Shown here: in pieces, positions 36,301 to 43,877 of the stretch
Layout of the letters: each line of letters begins with the position of its first letter
Position numbering within the stretch: position 1 is the stretch's first letter
Origin: Porphyromonadaceae bacterium UBA4277
GTDB lineage: Bacteria; Bacteroidota; Bacteroidia; Bacteroidales; Muribaculaceae
DNA: 64,000 nt
NCBI GenBank assembly: GCA_002395965.1
Contig: DGVT01000052.1
Location: 875 to 64,874 of the forward strand
Reading direction: 5' to 3'
Program-made: the position numbers and the translations under genes
The notes under the pieces: model-generated
Seen by the model: the letters and a program-made list of their open reading frames with translations, nothing else
Databases searched by the model: none
What the model was told of the DNA's origin: nothing

Positions 36301-36420
36301 CATAGTGGCTTGCACAACACGCGTGACGGCATCGAGCTGGCTCTGGCTCACCTGCTGAGCTTGAGCCACACACGACAGCAACGATGCCACGGCCCAAAAT
36401 GTCAATTTCTTCGCATTCAT
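33397..36420 (-). CDS. Secreted N-acetylmuramoyl-L-alanine amidase-like protein, multi-domain
   Basis: A 1007-residue exported protein (signal peptide residues 1-20, ending VAQAQ). Residues about 145-630 contain an Amidase_3-type zinc hydrolase spread around an inserted beta domain. The first His is in LWPSHGWYFEP, the first Glu in LNRWEWQRARMF, the second His in VSFCLHTDAGTT, and the catalytic Glu in VPALLMELLSHQNF. A fibronectin-III-like region follows (about 650-745), then a C-terminal domain to residue 1007. It would cut the MurNAc-L-Ala bond of peptidoglycan outside the inner membrane. Similar proteins are sometimes annotated as xanthan lyase. The start at 36420 is supported by the signal peptide and the promoter at 36475-36503. 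First gene of the salvage operon. Confidence 0.82.
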   Translation of the reverse strand: MNAKKLTFWAVASLLSCVAQAQQVSQSQLDAVTRVVQATMPQNMGIGELKVLSVTIDGDDAIVDLSENYGDVPFTVASIYELKKNIKQALGQPYGNLDVELKIAGNDINEYFTTYDDAYKRSHAPFITEVDPNRHYSRALDGNIVALWPSHGWYFEPYLNRWEWQRARMFQTVEDMYTHSYIIPYLMPMLENAGAYVWDARERDTHNFGVVVDNDAGEAQHSYREHNGKKKWETGKAAGFAYARETYKDFENPFAEGTFRQVDAVKEKDKKKLSTASWDVDMPEEGTFALYISYKSLPNSVSDAVYTVNSLNGTKKFKVDQTMGGGVWVYLGSFHFAKGMNKDAVTLTNYSETKNGVVTADAVRVGGGKGNIVRRVALPTDENKRLAAEQENEKYLGKEGVEYKYMSSGDHPWFHLGSRYYLQWAGFPHQVYSTSNGINDYTDDYRSRGEWVNYLAGGSDVLPGKPGLKIPVDVSFCLHTDAGTTTNDDIIGTLLIYCTKANGKNFGKYANGTPREISRQFANLVSTEVVNDIRKKYEPNWTRRGMWDKSYYEARVPEVPALLMELLSHQNFADMKYGLDPQFRFDVSRSIYKGILKFIAQRDHRDYEVQPLAVNSFSIREASVPGSFLLTWQPTADELSDRAQAKKYIVCERVGGGGFKEIAVTPDPRHVVNITDHEIHSYRIIAVNDGGRSFPSETLSLGVAPHSKGTVLVVNGFTRISGPDWFDGDSIAGFYDSKDHGVPYVEQINYLGAQHEFRRKLPWRDDDAPGFGACRSNHETEVIAGNTFDYTTVHGASIMKAGYSFVSTSLASVENDPNELGGYATLDLILGKQKEVKVGRGAVPSRYRTFSPALREAVRAFTRAGGNVLASGAYVGTDIWDKDHPSEAEVAFAENVLGYKWVDRCATLRGEAYTVTTPFMQFTDGDKLTFCNELNAKLYAVESPDAIKASDSNGTTLMRYSENNIPAAIASDRVGYRTVVMGFPFEVMTQQSQRDALMKQILSFFSR

Positions 36421-36474
36421 ATTCACTGCTCTTTTTAGCACTGCAACATGCACAGCGCACATTATTTTAATCTA

Positions 36475-36503
36475 CAAAAATATTATAAATTTTTCACAAC
36501 AAA
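36475..36503 (-). promoter_or_regulatory. Promoter of the peptidoglycan-salvage operon
   Basis: Minus-strand TATTTTTG at 36482-36475 with TTTG at 36503-36500 and 17 bp between them. The start point near 36468 gives a leader of about 48 nt to the amidase ATG. All eleven genes downstream are on one strand with gaps of at most 68 bp, so this may drive the whole run. Confidence 0.6.
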
Positions 36504-36632
36504 AAATAAACCTGGCATTAAAACCCGGCAATAAACACTATTTATGATTTAAGCACTATTTTTCAAAGAAATCAATCAACTGATAAAAACTGGGAGCTAC
36601 CGCAAATTAGCCGGAGCGACACCTGCTTTAGG

Positions 36633-36757
36633 AGTTACAAGTTACAAGTGCTCAATGCAGTAATTAAGTAAACAAGTAAACGAGTAAACAAGCTTTTAGT
36701 TACGAGCTACAAGTTACGAGTTACAAGTGCTCGATGCAGTAATTAAGTAAACGAGTG
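36633..36757 (+). repeat. Two copies of a heptad-headed dispersed repeat
   Basis: Each copy has a head made of 7-bp steps (AGTTACG / AGCTACA / AGTTACA), followed by a tail close to AAGTGCTCGATGCAGTAATT and then AGTAAAC steps. Copies span 36633-36692 and 36698-36757 in direct orientation. Two more copies lie at 39271-39325 and 39361-39408 on the other side of the LRR gene. No open frame crosses them. Confidence 0.7.
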
Positions 36758-37018
36758 GCTTTAGTGCAGGCAAGTCGGAAGACTTGCAAGTGTGCGAAAA
36801 AAGCGATTAAGCGAGAGCCATGCGAGCTGGCTCGCTGATGGCCGAGCCAGAGCTTTTTATCTAAACACATTGTGCCGTTCACTGCGGAGCTGTGAGCGGC
36901 ACTGTGTGACAGATGACCGTATAATGAGCGGCACTTTGCAAGATGTGCCGCAGTGGTGGGCCGAATAGCCTCTGAAAATCCCGGAAAAACGCTCCTTTTC
37001 AAAAAAACACCCCGGAAA
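36758..37018. other. Noncoding spacer with several inverted repeats
   Basis: GCGGCAC and GTGCCGC form a perfect 7-bp pair at 36928-36934 and 36945-36951. A related GTGCCG / CGGCAC pair lies at 36872-36877 and 36897-36902, and GCAAGTC / GACTTGC occurs near 36773-36790. These could be folded RNA elements or protein sites; no gene is seen. Confidence 0.4.
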
Positions 37019-37050
37019 TTTGCACAGATTACCGGAAAGTGCTATTTTTG
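37019..37050 (+). promoter_or_regulatory. Promoter of the LRR gene
   Basis: TTTG at 37019-37022, a 20 bp spacer, and TATTTTTG at 37043-37050 followed by T: a full match to the Bacteroidetes consensus. The leader to the ATG at 37081 is about 24 nt. Confidence 0.7.
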
Positions 37051-37080
37051 TGAATTATTAACTTCTAAAATCTTAATATT

Positions 37081-38961
37081 ATGCCTAAACGATTATTTAC
37101 CCTGCTGCTCAGCATCACGCTGTTCGCCGGCATCGCCGCTGCCTATGATGCCTATGACTTTGTATCCGGCGATATTTATTATAAAAAAACAGGCACTAAC
37201 ACCGTCGCAGTTACCTTCGGTAATAACAAATACACCGGCTCTGTGGTGATTCCTACTATTGCGCATCACATCTACACTACCGAAGAATACATTAATGGGC
37301 GGTATGTAACCATTCAGCACGATGACACATATACAGTCACCTCAATCGGCGACGGGGCGTTCGACAGCTCCAGCGGCCTGACGAGCGTGACCATCCCCAA
37401 CTCCGTCACCTCAATCGGCAAATTTGCGTTCGCCTTCTGCCGCAGCCTGACGAGCATCACCATCCCCAACTCAGTTACCTCAATCGGCGGCAACGCCTTC
37501 TATAGATGCAGCGGCCTGACGAGTGTGACCATCCCCAACTCCGTCACCTTAATCGGCGACGGGGCGTTCAGCGACTGCAGCAGCCTGACGAGTGTGACCA
37601 TCCCCAACTCCGTAAAAACGATCGGCGGCAGTGCCTTCTATAACTGCAGCGGCCTGACGAGCGTCACCATCCCCAACTCCGTCACCTCAATCGGCGGCCG
37701 TGCCTTCTATCACTGCAGCGGCCTGACGAGCGTCACCATCCCTAACTCCGTCACCGAAATCGGCGACGGGGCGTTCGCCTACTGCCGCGGCCTGACGAGT
37801 GTGACCATCCCCAACTCCGTAAAAACGATCGGCGTCGATGCGTTCCGCTACTGCACCAGCCTGACGAGCGTCACCATCGGCAACTCCGTCACCGAAATCG
37901 GTGGATCGGCGTTCCAAGGCTGCAGCAGCCTGACGAGCGTCACCATCGGCGACTCCGTCACCGAAATCGGTGGATCGGCGTTCCAAGGCTGCAGCAGCCT
38001 GACGAGTGTGACCATCCCCAACTCCGTCACCTTAATCGGCGACGGGGCGTTCTACAACTGCAGCGGCCTGACGAGCGTCACCATCGGCAACTCCGTCACC
38101 GAAATCGGCGGCTCTGCCTTCGAAAGCTGCTACAGCCTGACGAGGGTAAACATTTCAGACATAACGGCTTGGTGCAATATAGATTTCGCTAATGATGAAT
38201 CCCAGCCCCTCATTTACGCTCATCATCTCTACTTAAATGGCAATGAGGTAAAAGACCTTGTAATACCCTCAACAGTTACAAAAATAGAAGCTTTTGCGTT
38301 CCGCTACTGCACCAGCCTGACGAGCGTTACCATCGGCAACTCCGTCACTTCAATCGGCGAAAGTGTGTTCAGATATTGCAGCGGCCTGACAAGCGTGACA
38401 ATCGGCAACTCCGTCACCTCAATCGGCGACGAGGCGTTCGACTACTGCACCAGCCTGAAGAGCATCACAATCCCCAACTCCGTCACCGAAATCGGCAAGT
38501 GGGCGTTCGAGGGCTGCCGCGGCCTGACGAGCGTGACCATCCCCAACTCCGTCACTTCAATCGGCAACGCTGCATTCGGTGGCTGCAGCGGCCTAAAGAA
38601 TATTTATAGCCATATTCATCATCCTGAAAACGTTGCATTGGGCGGTTTTGTGTTTTATGATGTGCCTAAAGATTTGTGCACGCTCCATGTGCCGCGCGGC
38701 ACAGTGGAGTTATATCGCTCATGCGGCCAGTGGAAGGAGTTTACCAACATCGTTGATGATATAGAAGTAACAACTGCTATTTCCGGCGATGTTGATGGCA
38801 GCGCGATGGTGGATGTGGATGACGTGAACGCAATGATCAACCTTATCCTGCTCTACGACCAGTATAAGGATCGCTATCCCGGTAATGCCGACTTGGACGG
38901 TAACGGCATGGTGGATGTGGATGACGTGAATGTGCTGATTAATATTATTCTTGCGCATTAA
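37081..38961 (+). CDS. BspA-like leucine-rich-repeat surface protein with C-terminal dockerin
   Basis: A 626-residue exported protein. A signal peptide (residues 1-20) leads to a beta-rich segment (21-85) and about 17 copies of a 23-residue LRR_5 unit of the form TSIGxxAFxxCSGLTSVTIPNSV. The array is interrupted once, near residues 360-400, by an irregular unit containing AWCNIDFANDESQP. The C-terminus (about 565-626) holds two dockerin-type calcium motifs, GDVDGSAMVDVDDVNAMINL and NADLDGNGMVDVDDVNVLIN. BspA-type LRR proteins bind host or bacterial surface molecules. Repeat units are nearly identical at DNA level. It lies alone on the plus strand, with its own promoter and a long hairpin after the stop. 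Confidence 0.88.
   Translation: MPKRLFTLLLSITLFAGIAAAYDAYDFVSGDIYYKKTGTNTVAVTFGNNKYTGSVVIPTIAHHIYTTEEYINGRYVTIQHDDTYTVTSIGDGAFDSSSGLTSVTIPNSVTSIGKFAFAFCRSLTSITIPNSVTSIGGNAFYRCSGLTSVTIPNSVTLIGDGAFSDCSSLTSVTIPNSVKTIGGSAFYNCSGLTSVTIPNSVTSIGGRAFYHCSGLTSVTIPNSVTEIGDGAFAYCRGLTSVTIPNSVKTIGVDAFRYCTSLTSVTIGNSVTEIGGSAFQGCSSLTSVTIGDSVTEIGGSAFQGCSSLTSVTIPNSVTLIGDGAFYNCSGLTSVTIGNSVTEIGGSAFESCYSLTRVNISDITAWCNIDFANDESQPLIYAHHLYLNGNEVKDLVIPSTVTKIEAFAFRYCTSLTSVTIGNSVTSIGESVFRYCSGLTSVTIGNSVTSIGDEAFDYCTSLKSITIPNSVTEIGKWAFEGCRGLTSVTIPNSVTSIGNAAFGGCSGLKNIYSHIHHPENVALGGFVFYDVPKDLCTLHVPRGTVELYRSCGQWKEFTNIVDDIEVTTAISGDVDGSAMVDVDDVNAMINLILLYDQYKDRYPGNADLDGNGMVDVDDVNVLINIILAH
37353..38592 (+). repeat. Intragenic 69-bp tandem repeats
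   Basis: The LRR units are encoded by 69-bp repeats sharing long identical runs such as ctgacgagcgtcaccatc. One block of about 12 units (37353-38145) and a second of five (38286-38592) flank an irregular 140-bp stretch. High identity permits slippage or recombination that changes the unit number. Confidence 0.85.
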
Positions 38962-38975
38962 TTAATAATTAATAA

Positions 38976-39016
38976 TTCAAGTTTCTAAAGTAGCTGCGCC
39001 ACTTTAGAAACTTGAA
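38976..39016. repeat. Perfect 16-bp hairpin after the LRR gene
   Basis: Arms 38976-38991 and 39001-39016 are fully complementary around a 9-base loop, 15 bp after the LRR stop codon. No T run follows on the plus strand (the next bases are ggttagggg), so it is not a standard intrinsic terminator, though it could stabilise or end the transcript. Confidence 0.75.
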
Positions 39017-39411
39017 GGTTAGGGGTTAAAGGTTAAGGGTTAATGAATGATAGAATGAGAGTTTCGCTAAGTTTCCGGAAAACTTAACCTGGTTCAGTGG
39101 CGTTAATTCTTTAAACTTTAACCATTAACCATTAAGCAGTGAGCAACTGACGAGCGAAGCAAGTGCAGAGGGCAAGTTCACTTGCACTATGCCTTGCGAG
39201 GAGGAAGAAGGCGACAGCCAACTTATCTACTTGCGAAACTTAAATTAATAATTGGGGCTGACGCGTATTTAGTTACGAGCTACAAGTTACGAGCTACAAG
39301 TTACGAGTTACAAGTGCGCGATGCAACGCTATGTCTTCACACAGATTTCACAGATTTTTTAGTTACGAGTTACAAGTTACGAGCTACAAGTGCGCGATGC
39401 AGTAATTCAGC
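39017..39411. other. Noncoding spacer with GGTTAA-type steps and two heptad-repeat copies
   Basis: Holds short steps such as ggttaaaggttaagggttaa near 39017-39043 and accattaaccattaa near 39120. Heptad-headed repeat copies lie at 39271-39325 and 39361-39408, with tails ending AAGTGCGCGATGCA. No gene is seen. Confidence 0.6.
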
Positions 39412-39448
39412 AGACAAGCAGAGCCCCCACAAAGGGCTCTGCTTGTCT
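39412..39448. repeat. Perfect 15-bp hairpin after the kinase operon
   Basis: Arms 39412-39426 and 39434-39448 pair perfectly around a 7-base loop. It lies 45 bp beyond the stop of the last kinase-operon gene. The minus strand lacks a T run after it, as with the hairpin behind the LRR gene. Confidence 0.75.
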
Positions 39449-39493
39449 GATTGTTTCAAGTGAACTCTCAATACAGTAAGAAACCGGAATGGC

Positions 39494-41356
39494 TTAGAAG
39501 TCCAGCTCCCACAGCGTGCCGGTGGATGAATTGGAATTATTTGAGCCATTTTGCTGCTGTTTTTGAGTGCTCTGTGCGGGCTTCTTGGGTGCGGGCTTAG
39601 CCTGTTGCTGCGTTTGCGCGACAGGTCGCTGGCTCTGTGTGGCCGGCTGCTGCGATTGCGACGCAGGCTGCTGCGATTGTGTAGCGGGTCGCTGGCTCTG
39701 CACGGCAGGTTGTTGCGATTGCGACGCAGGCTGCTGCACTGCCGATTGCGGGCGCTGGTGAGTGGCTGGCTGATAATTATTATCAATGGGCGTGACATGC
39801 GAGCTGCCTCCACCCGTCAGGGCGGCACGACGATTCTGGATATCCTCGGTGTAACTGTTATAAGTGTTTTCCTTTAGAAACTGGTCATAGGCTGCTACGG
39901 TGCCGGCTGCCACTGCACGGTCATACTTAATCTTGAGAATCTTGCGCCGCACCTGGTCACAATATTGCGAATTTGGATAGTCGGTGAGATATTTCTCGCA
40001 AAGCTCCAAATTGTCGCCAGTCTCATTATAGGCAAGCTCATAGACACGATACCACACCTCCTCGGCGTGAGGCGACTGCGGGTATTCGTTCAGGAACTTG
40101 CGGCACGATGCAGCCGTGGGCTGCAACTCTTGATAAGCATATTCGCTCACCTTGGCGCGCACCTCGTCGGCATGCGGCGAGAGCGGATAATTGCTCAAGT
40201 ACTCCTTGCAGCCTTGAGCCGTGGCCGGCATTTGCTCGAATGCCACCTGAAAGAGCCGCTGCTCAATGAAATTGAAATGCCCTTCATCCACGCCCTTGAA
40301 CTTATTCAAATAGGCTATGAAATCGTCTTTCGACTGAGAGCCGGCTATTTTCGAATACACTATTTTTTCCTGCTCACTGCGCGCATCGTTACGCAACGGG
40401 CTGTTATACAGTGTCATCAAGACGCGGTCGTAGGCTTCTTCGGTACCTTCCCAGCGAGCATAGTTGATAAGCTCGGTTTCAACGTTTTTCTTTATCATAT
40501 CTACCGACAGACGTATGTCGCCACTGAGCAACACCGAGTTAGCCTCGTTGAGAAGCGTGTCGAGACGGAACACCTGCTTCACATATTTGTAACCCTCAAA
40601 TGGGTCGCGAGCTATTGTCAACGACTCACGCTCGCGGTATTTAGTCGGGTAGCTGAGCATGAGAGCCTCACCCAGCTCCATCAGGGGGTAGGCATTGAAA
40701 ATGGTGGTATTGTCCCACTGCAGCACATCGCTGTCGATGCCCTGGTCTTGATTTGCCTTCATGATTATTTTGCGACGCGCCTTCTCGGCCTCCACATAGT
40801 CACCCTCTGAGAGTTCTCTGAAATACTCGTGCAGAAGTTTCGAGATTTTGTCGTGCGGGTTCTTGTAATTAATGTGCGGTACGCGACGCGCAAAGCGGCT
40901 CATGATGTTCATGTCGCCGTCGGCAAGTTTGCGAGCCTGATTGGTGCGCAAGTCATAGAGCAGGTCATAGGACTTTGTAGGCGAAATGTTGCATTCAATA
41001 AACAATTCATATCCACCGGGGCCCATATTCACATTTGTGGCATCGGCAAAGATAACGTAATAATCGGCACGAGCCTTGTCATCGACATAGATCACGGCGC
41101 GCTTGTCAGGATCGAAGTAGATGGCACAGTCATAATACTCCACGATCTTGCACTTGGCCGCCACAAAATCGTTATTGATCAGGCAAGGCTTGAACGGGAC
41201 ACGGCTGCCCGTACGGTCGTTATTGAGCATCTGCATCGCAGCCGAGTTGATATTCATCCACTCACGAGTGTCGTAGGTATATTTTGTCTCGGCTGCAAGT
41301 GTCAATGAAACTATGCAAGTGATGAGAAAAATTAAACGTTTTAATATCTTATTCAT
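39494..41356 (-). CDS. Exported helical-repeat protein with Gln/Pro-rich tail
   Basis: A 620-residue exported protein of unknown family. A signal peptide (residues 1-23) is followed by a mixed domain (about 25-250) and helical TPR-like repeats at about 330-490, visible as near-repeats CKEYLSNYPLSPHADEVR, CRKFLNEYPQSPHAEEVW and CEKYLTDYPNSQYCDQVR. These resemble BamD/YbgF-type repeats. A low-complexity tail of QSQQPA-like units ends in TGTLWELDF. I take the ATG at 41356 (MNKILKRL) over one at 41389 because it begins the signal peptide. It is the last gene of the kinase operon, 87 bp after its neighbour; probably periplasmic. Confidence 0.7.
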   Translation of the reverse strand: MNKILKRLIFLITCIVSLTLAAETKYTYDTREWMNINSAAMQMLNNDRTGSRVPFKPCLINNDFVAAKCKIVEYYDCAIYFDPDKRAVIYVDDKARADYYVIFADATNVNMGPGGYELFIECNISPTKSYDLLYDLRTNQARKLADGDMNIMSRFARRVPHINYKNPHDKISKLLHEYFRELSEGDYVEAEKARRKIIMKANQDQGIDSDVLQWDNTTIFNAYPLMELGEALMLSYPTKYRERESLTIARDPFEGYKYVKQVFRLDTLLNEANSVLLSGDIRLSVDMIKKNVETELINYARWEGTEEAYDRVLMTLYNSPLRNDARSEQEKIVYSKIAGSQSKDDFIAYLNKFKGVDEGHFNFIEQRLFQVAFEQMPATAQGCKEYLSNYPLSPHADEVRAKVSEYAYQELQPTAASCRKFLNEYPQSPHAEEVWYRVYELAYNETGDNLELCEKYLTDYPNSQYCDQVRRKILKIKYDRAVAAGTVAAYDQFLKENTYNSYTEDIQNRRAALTGGGSSHVTPIDNNYQPATHQRPQSAVQQPASQSQQPAVQSQRPATQSQQPASQSQQPATQSQRPVAQTQQQAKPAPKKPAQSTQKQQQNGSNNSNSSTGTLWELDF

Positions 41357-41443
41357 AATCGGCAATTCTAAATGCGTTATTAACCCCAAATGCTACCGCC
41401 CAACGTTGGGCAGTAGCATATAGTTATATGGGAATGTTTATAA

Positions 41444-42832
41444 TTAGAATGCGACACCCACACCCACCGATACACGATGCGGCTCCATGAATTCTTGTAA
41501 GCCCTTCTTGATGGTGAAGCGATACTGATAGGTGCATCGAATAGCAAAATAGCTATACTTGATGGTCAGACCCACAACAGGCGAGACGGCATAGCCGAAG
41601 TTGAAATGCTTGTCGGCATCCTCACCGCGCTCCTCAAGCGGGTCGGCATCGTTCTTGTCGTAGTAGGGGAAGTTTTTGTCCTTGTATTTACCATAGTAGA
41701 ACTTGCCAGTGAAGCCGGGACCCACGTGTACCCACACGGGATTCTTGATTTTGATGGTCCAACCGAATGCCACATTAAACTCAGGGTACTTGGGACTGGT
41801 AGTAGCCGGGTCCTCATATTTGCACTCGCCGCGGATGGCATCGAAAATTGCCGGGTTGAAGTCTAACTGGAAGAAACCGCCGGCCTTGTGCATATTATAT
41901 TTACCGATGTGCAGACCGATGGGCACGTCTTTGCGCCACTCATAGGTGAGCACGTGGCTGTGGTTCTTGCGGCTGCGGGCATTGCTCTCGATGCTCTGCA
42001 GGCGCGAGTTGGCTTGCGATTCATAGGCACACTGGCGGGCAATGACCTGATTGTAGATTTCCTTAGCCTTATTGTAGTCGCGCTCGTTGTAGAGCCACTC
42101 GGCACGATTGAACAACACGTCACACTCGCTCTTGAAATTGGAGATGCAGCGCGTGTTCTGCTCCATGGCATATGAGTCGTAGGAGTTGAGCCCTATCATC
42201 TTCTCATAGTAGTGCGAAGCAGTGCGATAGTCGAGCAGCTTGAGGGCATTGTCGGCCTGGATGCGATAGAGCATGAGCGAGTCAACAAGTGCAATGTTGT
42301 AATCGTTCTCCTGCTGGTCGGCCTCGGCGCATGTGCCGGCCATGGTGAGCTGGCGGCGAGCCTCGGCATAGTTCATGTTCTTAATCTCTTGCATTGCCTT
42401 GTTGTGATGCTCGTTATAGCAACCGGTATCGACGGTGGCATTAGGATCGCTCACACTCAGGGTCACCCACTGGCCCGACTTGAGGAAAGCCATGCTGTAG
42501 TAAACATCGTCGTAAGATGGTGAAGCAATGGTCAGCACTCGGGTGCTGTACTCTCGCACCGAGGGATCGACATTGAGATACATCGTATAGGTCGTAGTGG
42601 CACCGTCATCCTCGCTACTTATGCGCATGTCTTCCACTTTGTCGCATTGAGTCTCAAATTCCAAGGGAATCGACGTGGGGCACTTGATATCTACGCGGGC
42701 ACGGTATTCACCGGGCTGATTCATGTAGGCACTGCCTAAGGTGTTGGGTACTTCGGTCACTTCGAGGACCTTTTGAGCTTGCATTGCCACGGCACATAAT
42801 GCCAGAACAGCTAATAGTAGTATTTTTTTCAT
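41444..42832 (-). CDS. Exported protein with helical middle and C-terminal beta-barrel-like region
   Basis: A 462-residue protein with a signal peptide (residues 1-19, ending AMQA). Residues 20-140 are beta-rich; 150-285 hold TPR-like helices (NYAEARRQLTMAG, YRTASHYYEKMIGL, YNKAKEIYNQVIA); 295-462 alternate hydrophobic and polar residues and end in RVSVGVGVAF, with a terminal Phe as in outer-membrane barrels. I do not recognise the family. The likely place is the outer membrane with a periplasmic helical part. It lies 25 bp after the NTF2-like gene in the kinase operon. Confidence 0.65.
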   Translation of the reverse strand: MKKILLLAVLALCAVAMQAQKVLEVTEVPNTLGSAYMNQPGEYRARVDIKCPTSIPLEFETQCDKVEDMRISSEDDGATTTYTMYLNVDPSVREYSTRVLTIASPSYDDVYYSMAFLKSGQWVTLSVSDPNATVDTGCYNEHHNKAMQEIKNMNYAEARRQLTMAGTCAEADQQENDYNIALVDSLMLYRIQADNALKLLDYRTASHYYEKMIGLNSYDSYAMEQNTRCISNFKSECDVLFNRAEWLYNERDYNKAKEIYNQVIARQCAYESQANSRLQSIESNARSRKNHSHVLTYEWRKDVPIGLHIGKYNMHKAGGFFQLDFNPAIFDAIRGECKYEDPATTSPKYPEFNVAFGWTIKIKNPVWVHVGPGFTGKFYYGKYKDKNFPYYDKNDADPLEERGEDADKHFNFGYAVSPVVGLTIKYSYFAIRCTYQYRFTIKKGLQEFMEPHRVSVGVGVAF

Positions 42833-42857
42833 ACTTAGTATATTTTATGGTTAATAA

Positions 42858-43877
42858 TTATCTTGAAAGTCGGAACATTCCCAAATGATAGACCTGGTCG
42901 GGAGTTGTGACAATATTGCCATGCTCGTCGAGATAGGGCTGCCATGTGCGCACCTGCACCAGCGGGTTTTCGCTATTTGTAAAGTCAATTATCAGGAACA
43001 GATAGCCCACATCGCTGTAGCCCTTGGACTTGGCTGAGGGGGCAGTGTGCCAGTATTGCTTGAGTGTCACGCCATAGATGTTGTCGTATTTTCTCGACTC
43101 CACCACTTCGATATCTTCAAAGCGCACATTGACGTAGCTATTGCGCTTGAAGATGGTGCGCAACTTATCGATATATTCTGTTTTATTCTGGCGGGTATAA
43201 ACCACCTTGTTAGTCAGTGTGGTCAAAGTGCCGTCGGTAGAATTGGGCACTTCTTTAATTACGCGGCCGGTAATGATGAGCGCATTCTCACCATATACGC
43301 TGGAGATATACGGCAGGTCGCGACGGTTATAAGCAGTGCGGAAGTTTTCAATGAATTCCACCACCTTCTGCCGGCGCGCATAGTCGAGCGAAGAGTGATT
43401 ATCGGCCATGATTTGGTCATAGCGATGCATCTCAATGGCAATGGCAACATTAGAGATCAGGCCTTCGCGCGTGAAGTCGATGGTCAACTCCTGACGGGAA
43501 TTATTGGCATCGGCATTGAGGATGTCAATAGGGATGCCGCGCACCTGATAGCCGCTCGACGTGTTCAGGCAACGCGTGCGAATTCTCACTGGCGGGCAAC
43601 TCATGGGACTATTCTTCCACATCATTTTCACGTCTTCGATTGCCTGCGACGTAAACTGGTTCTCGTTAAGCCGAACCTTCTTCTGCTGCCGCTCGGCAGC
43701 ATCGGTCATGGCATTGATAAATGAGTTCACATTATTCTCAATCGTCGATTTCAACTTGCCGGCATCCAGGCCTTCGTTGATCGAGAACTGGTCTTGAGCA
43801 TTTACCGTCGCTGCCGTGCACAGCAATAGCGACAGTACTAATATTAGATGTCTCATATTGTTCATATTGGTTTTCAT
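42858..43877 (-). CDS. Exported protein of unknown function, possibly NTF2-like
   Basis: A 339-residue protein with a signal peptide (about residues 1-27, ending ATVNA). Residues about 180-330 have the size and pattern of an NTF2/SnoaL-like fold: KVVEFIENFRTAYNRRDLPY, SVYGENALIITGR and a C-terminal YLFLIIDFTNSENPLVQVRT strand pair. I base this on pattern only. The start at 43877 overlaps the upstream stop as ATGA; ATGs at 43865 and 43856 are alternatives. Expected location is the periplasm; its place inside the kinase operon suggests a partner of the exported proteins around it. Confidence 0.6.
   Translation of the reverse strand: MKTNMNNMRHLILVLSLLLCTAATVNAQDQFSINEGLDAGKLKSTIENNVNSFINAMTDAAERQQKKVRLNENQFTSQAIEDVKMMWKNSPMSCPPVRIRTRCLNTSSGYQVRGIPIDILNADANNSRQELTIDFTREGLISNVAIAIEMHRYDQIMADNHSSLDYARRQKVVEFIENFRTAYNRRDLPYISSVYGENALIITGRVIKEVPNSTDGTLTTLTNKVVYTRQNKTEYIDKLRTIFKRNSYVNVRFEDIEVVESRKYDNIYGVTLKQYWHTAPSAKSKGYSDVGYLFLIIDFTNSENPLVQVRTWQPYLDEHGNIVTTPDQVYHLGMFRLSR

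Noticed and set aside
36633..36757. CRISPR-like repeats in the intergenic region
   Set aside because: Units are 7-bp steps and two longer copies, without evenly sized spacers.
37687..38030. Open frames antisense to the LRR repeats
   Set aside because: Their repetitive translation (GDGVADGDARQA-like) mirrors the 69-bp repeats of the real gene on the other strand.
37353..38592. CRISPR-like regular repeats
   Set aside because: The repeats are contiguous 69-bp coding units with no unique spacers and no cas genes nearby; they encode LRRs.
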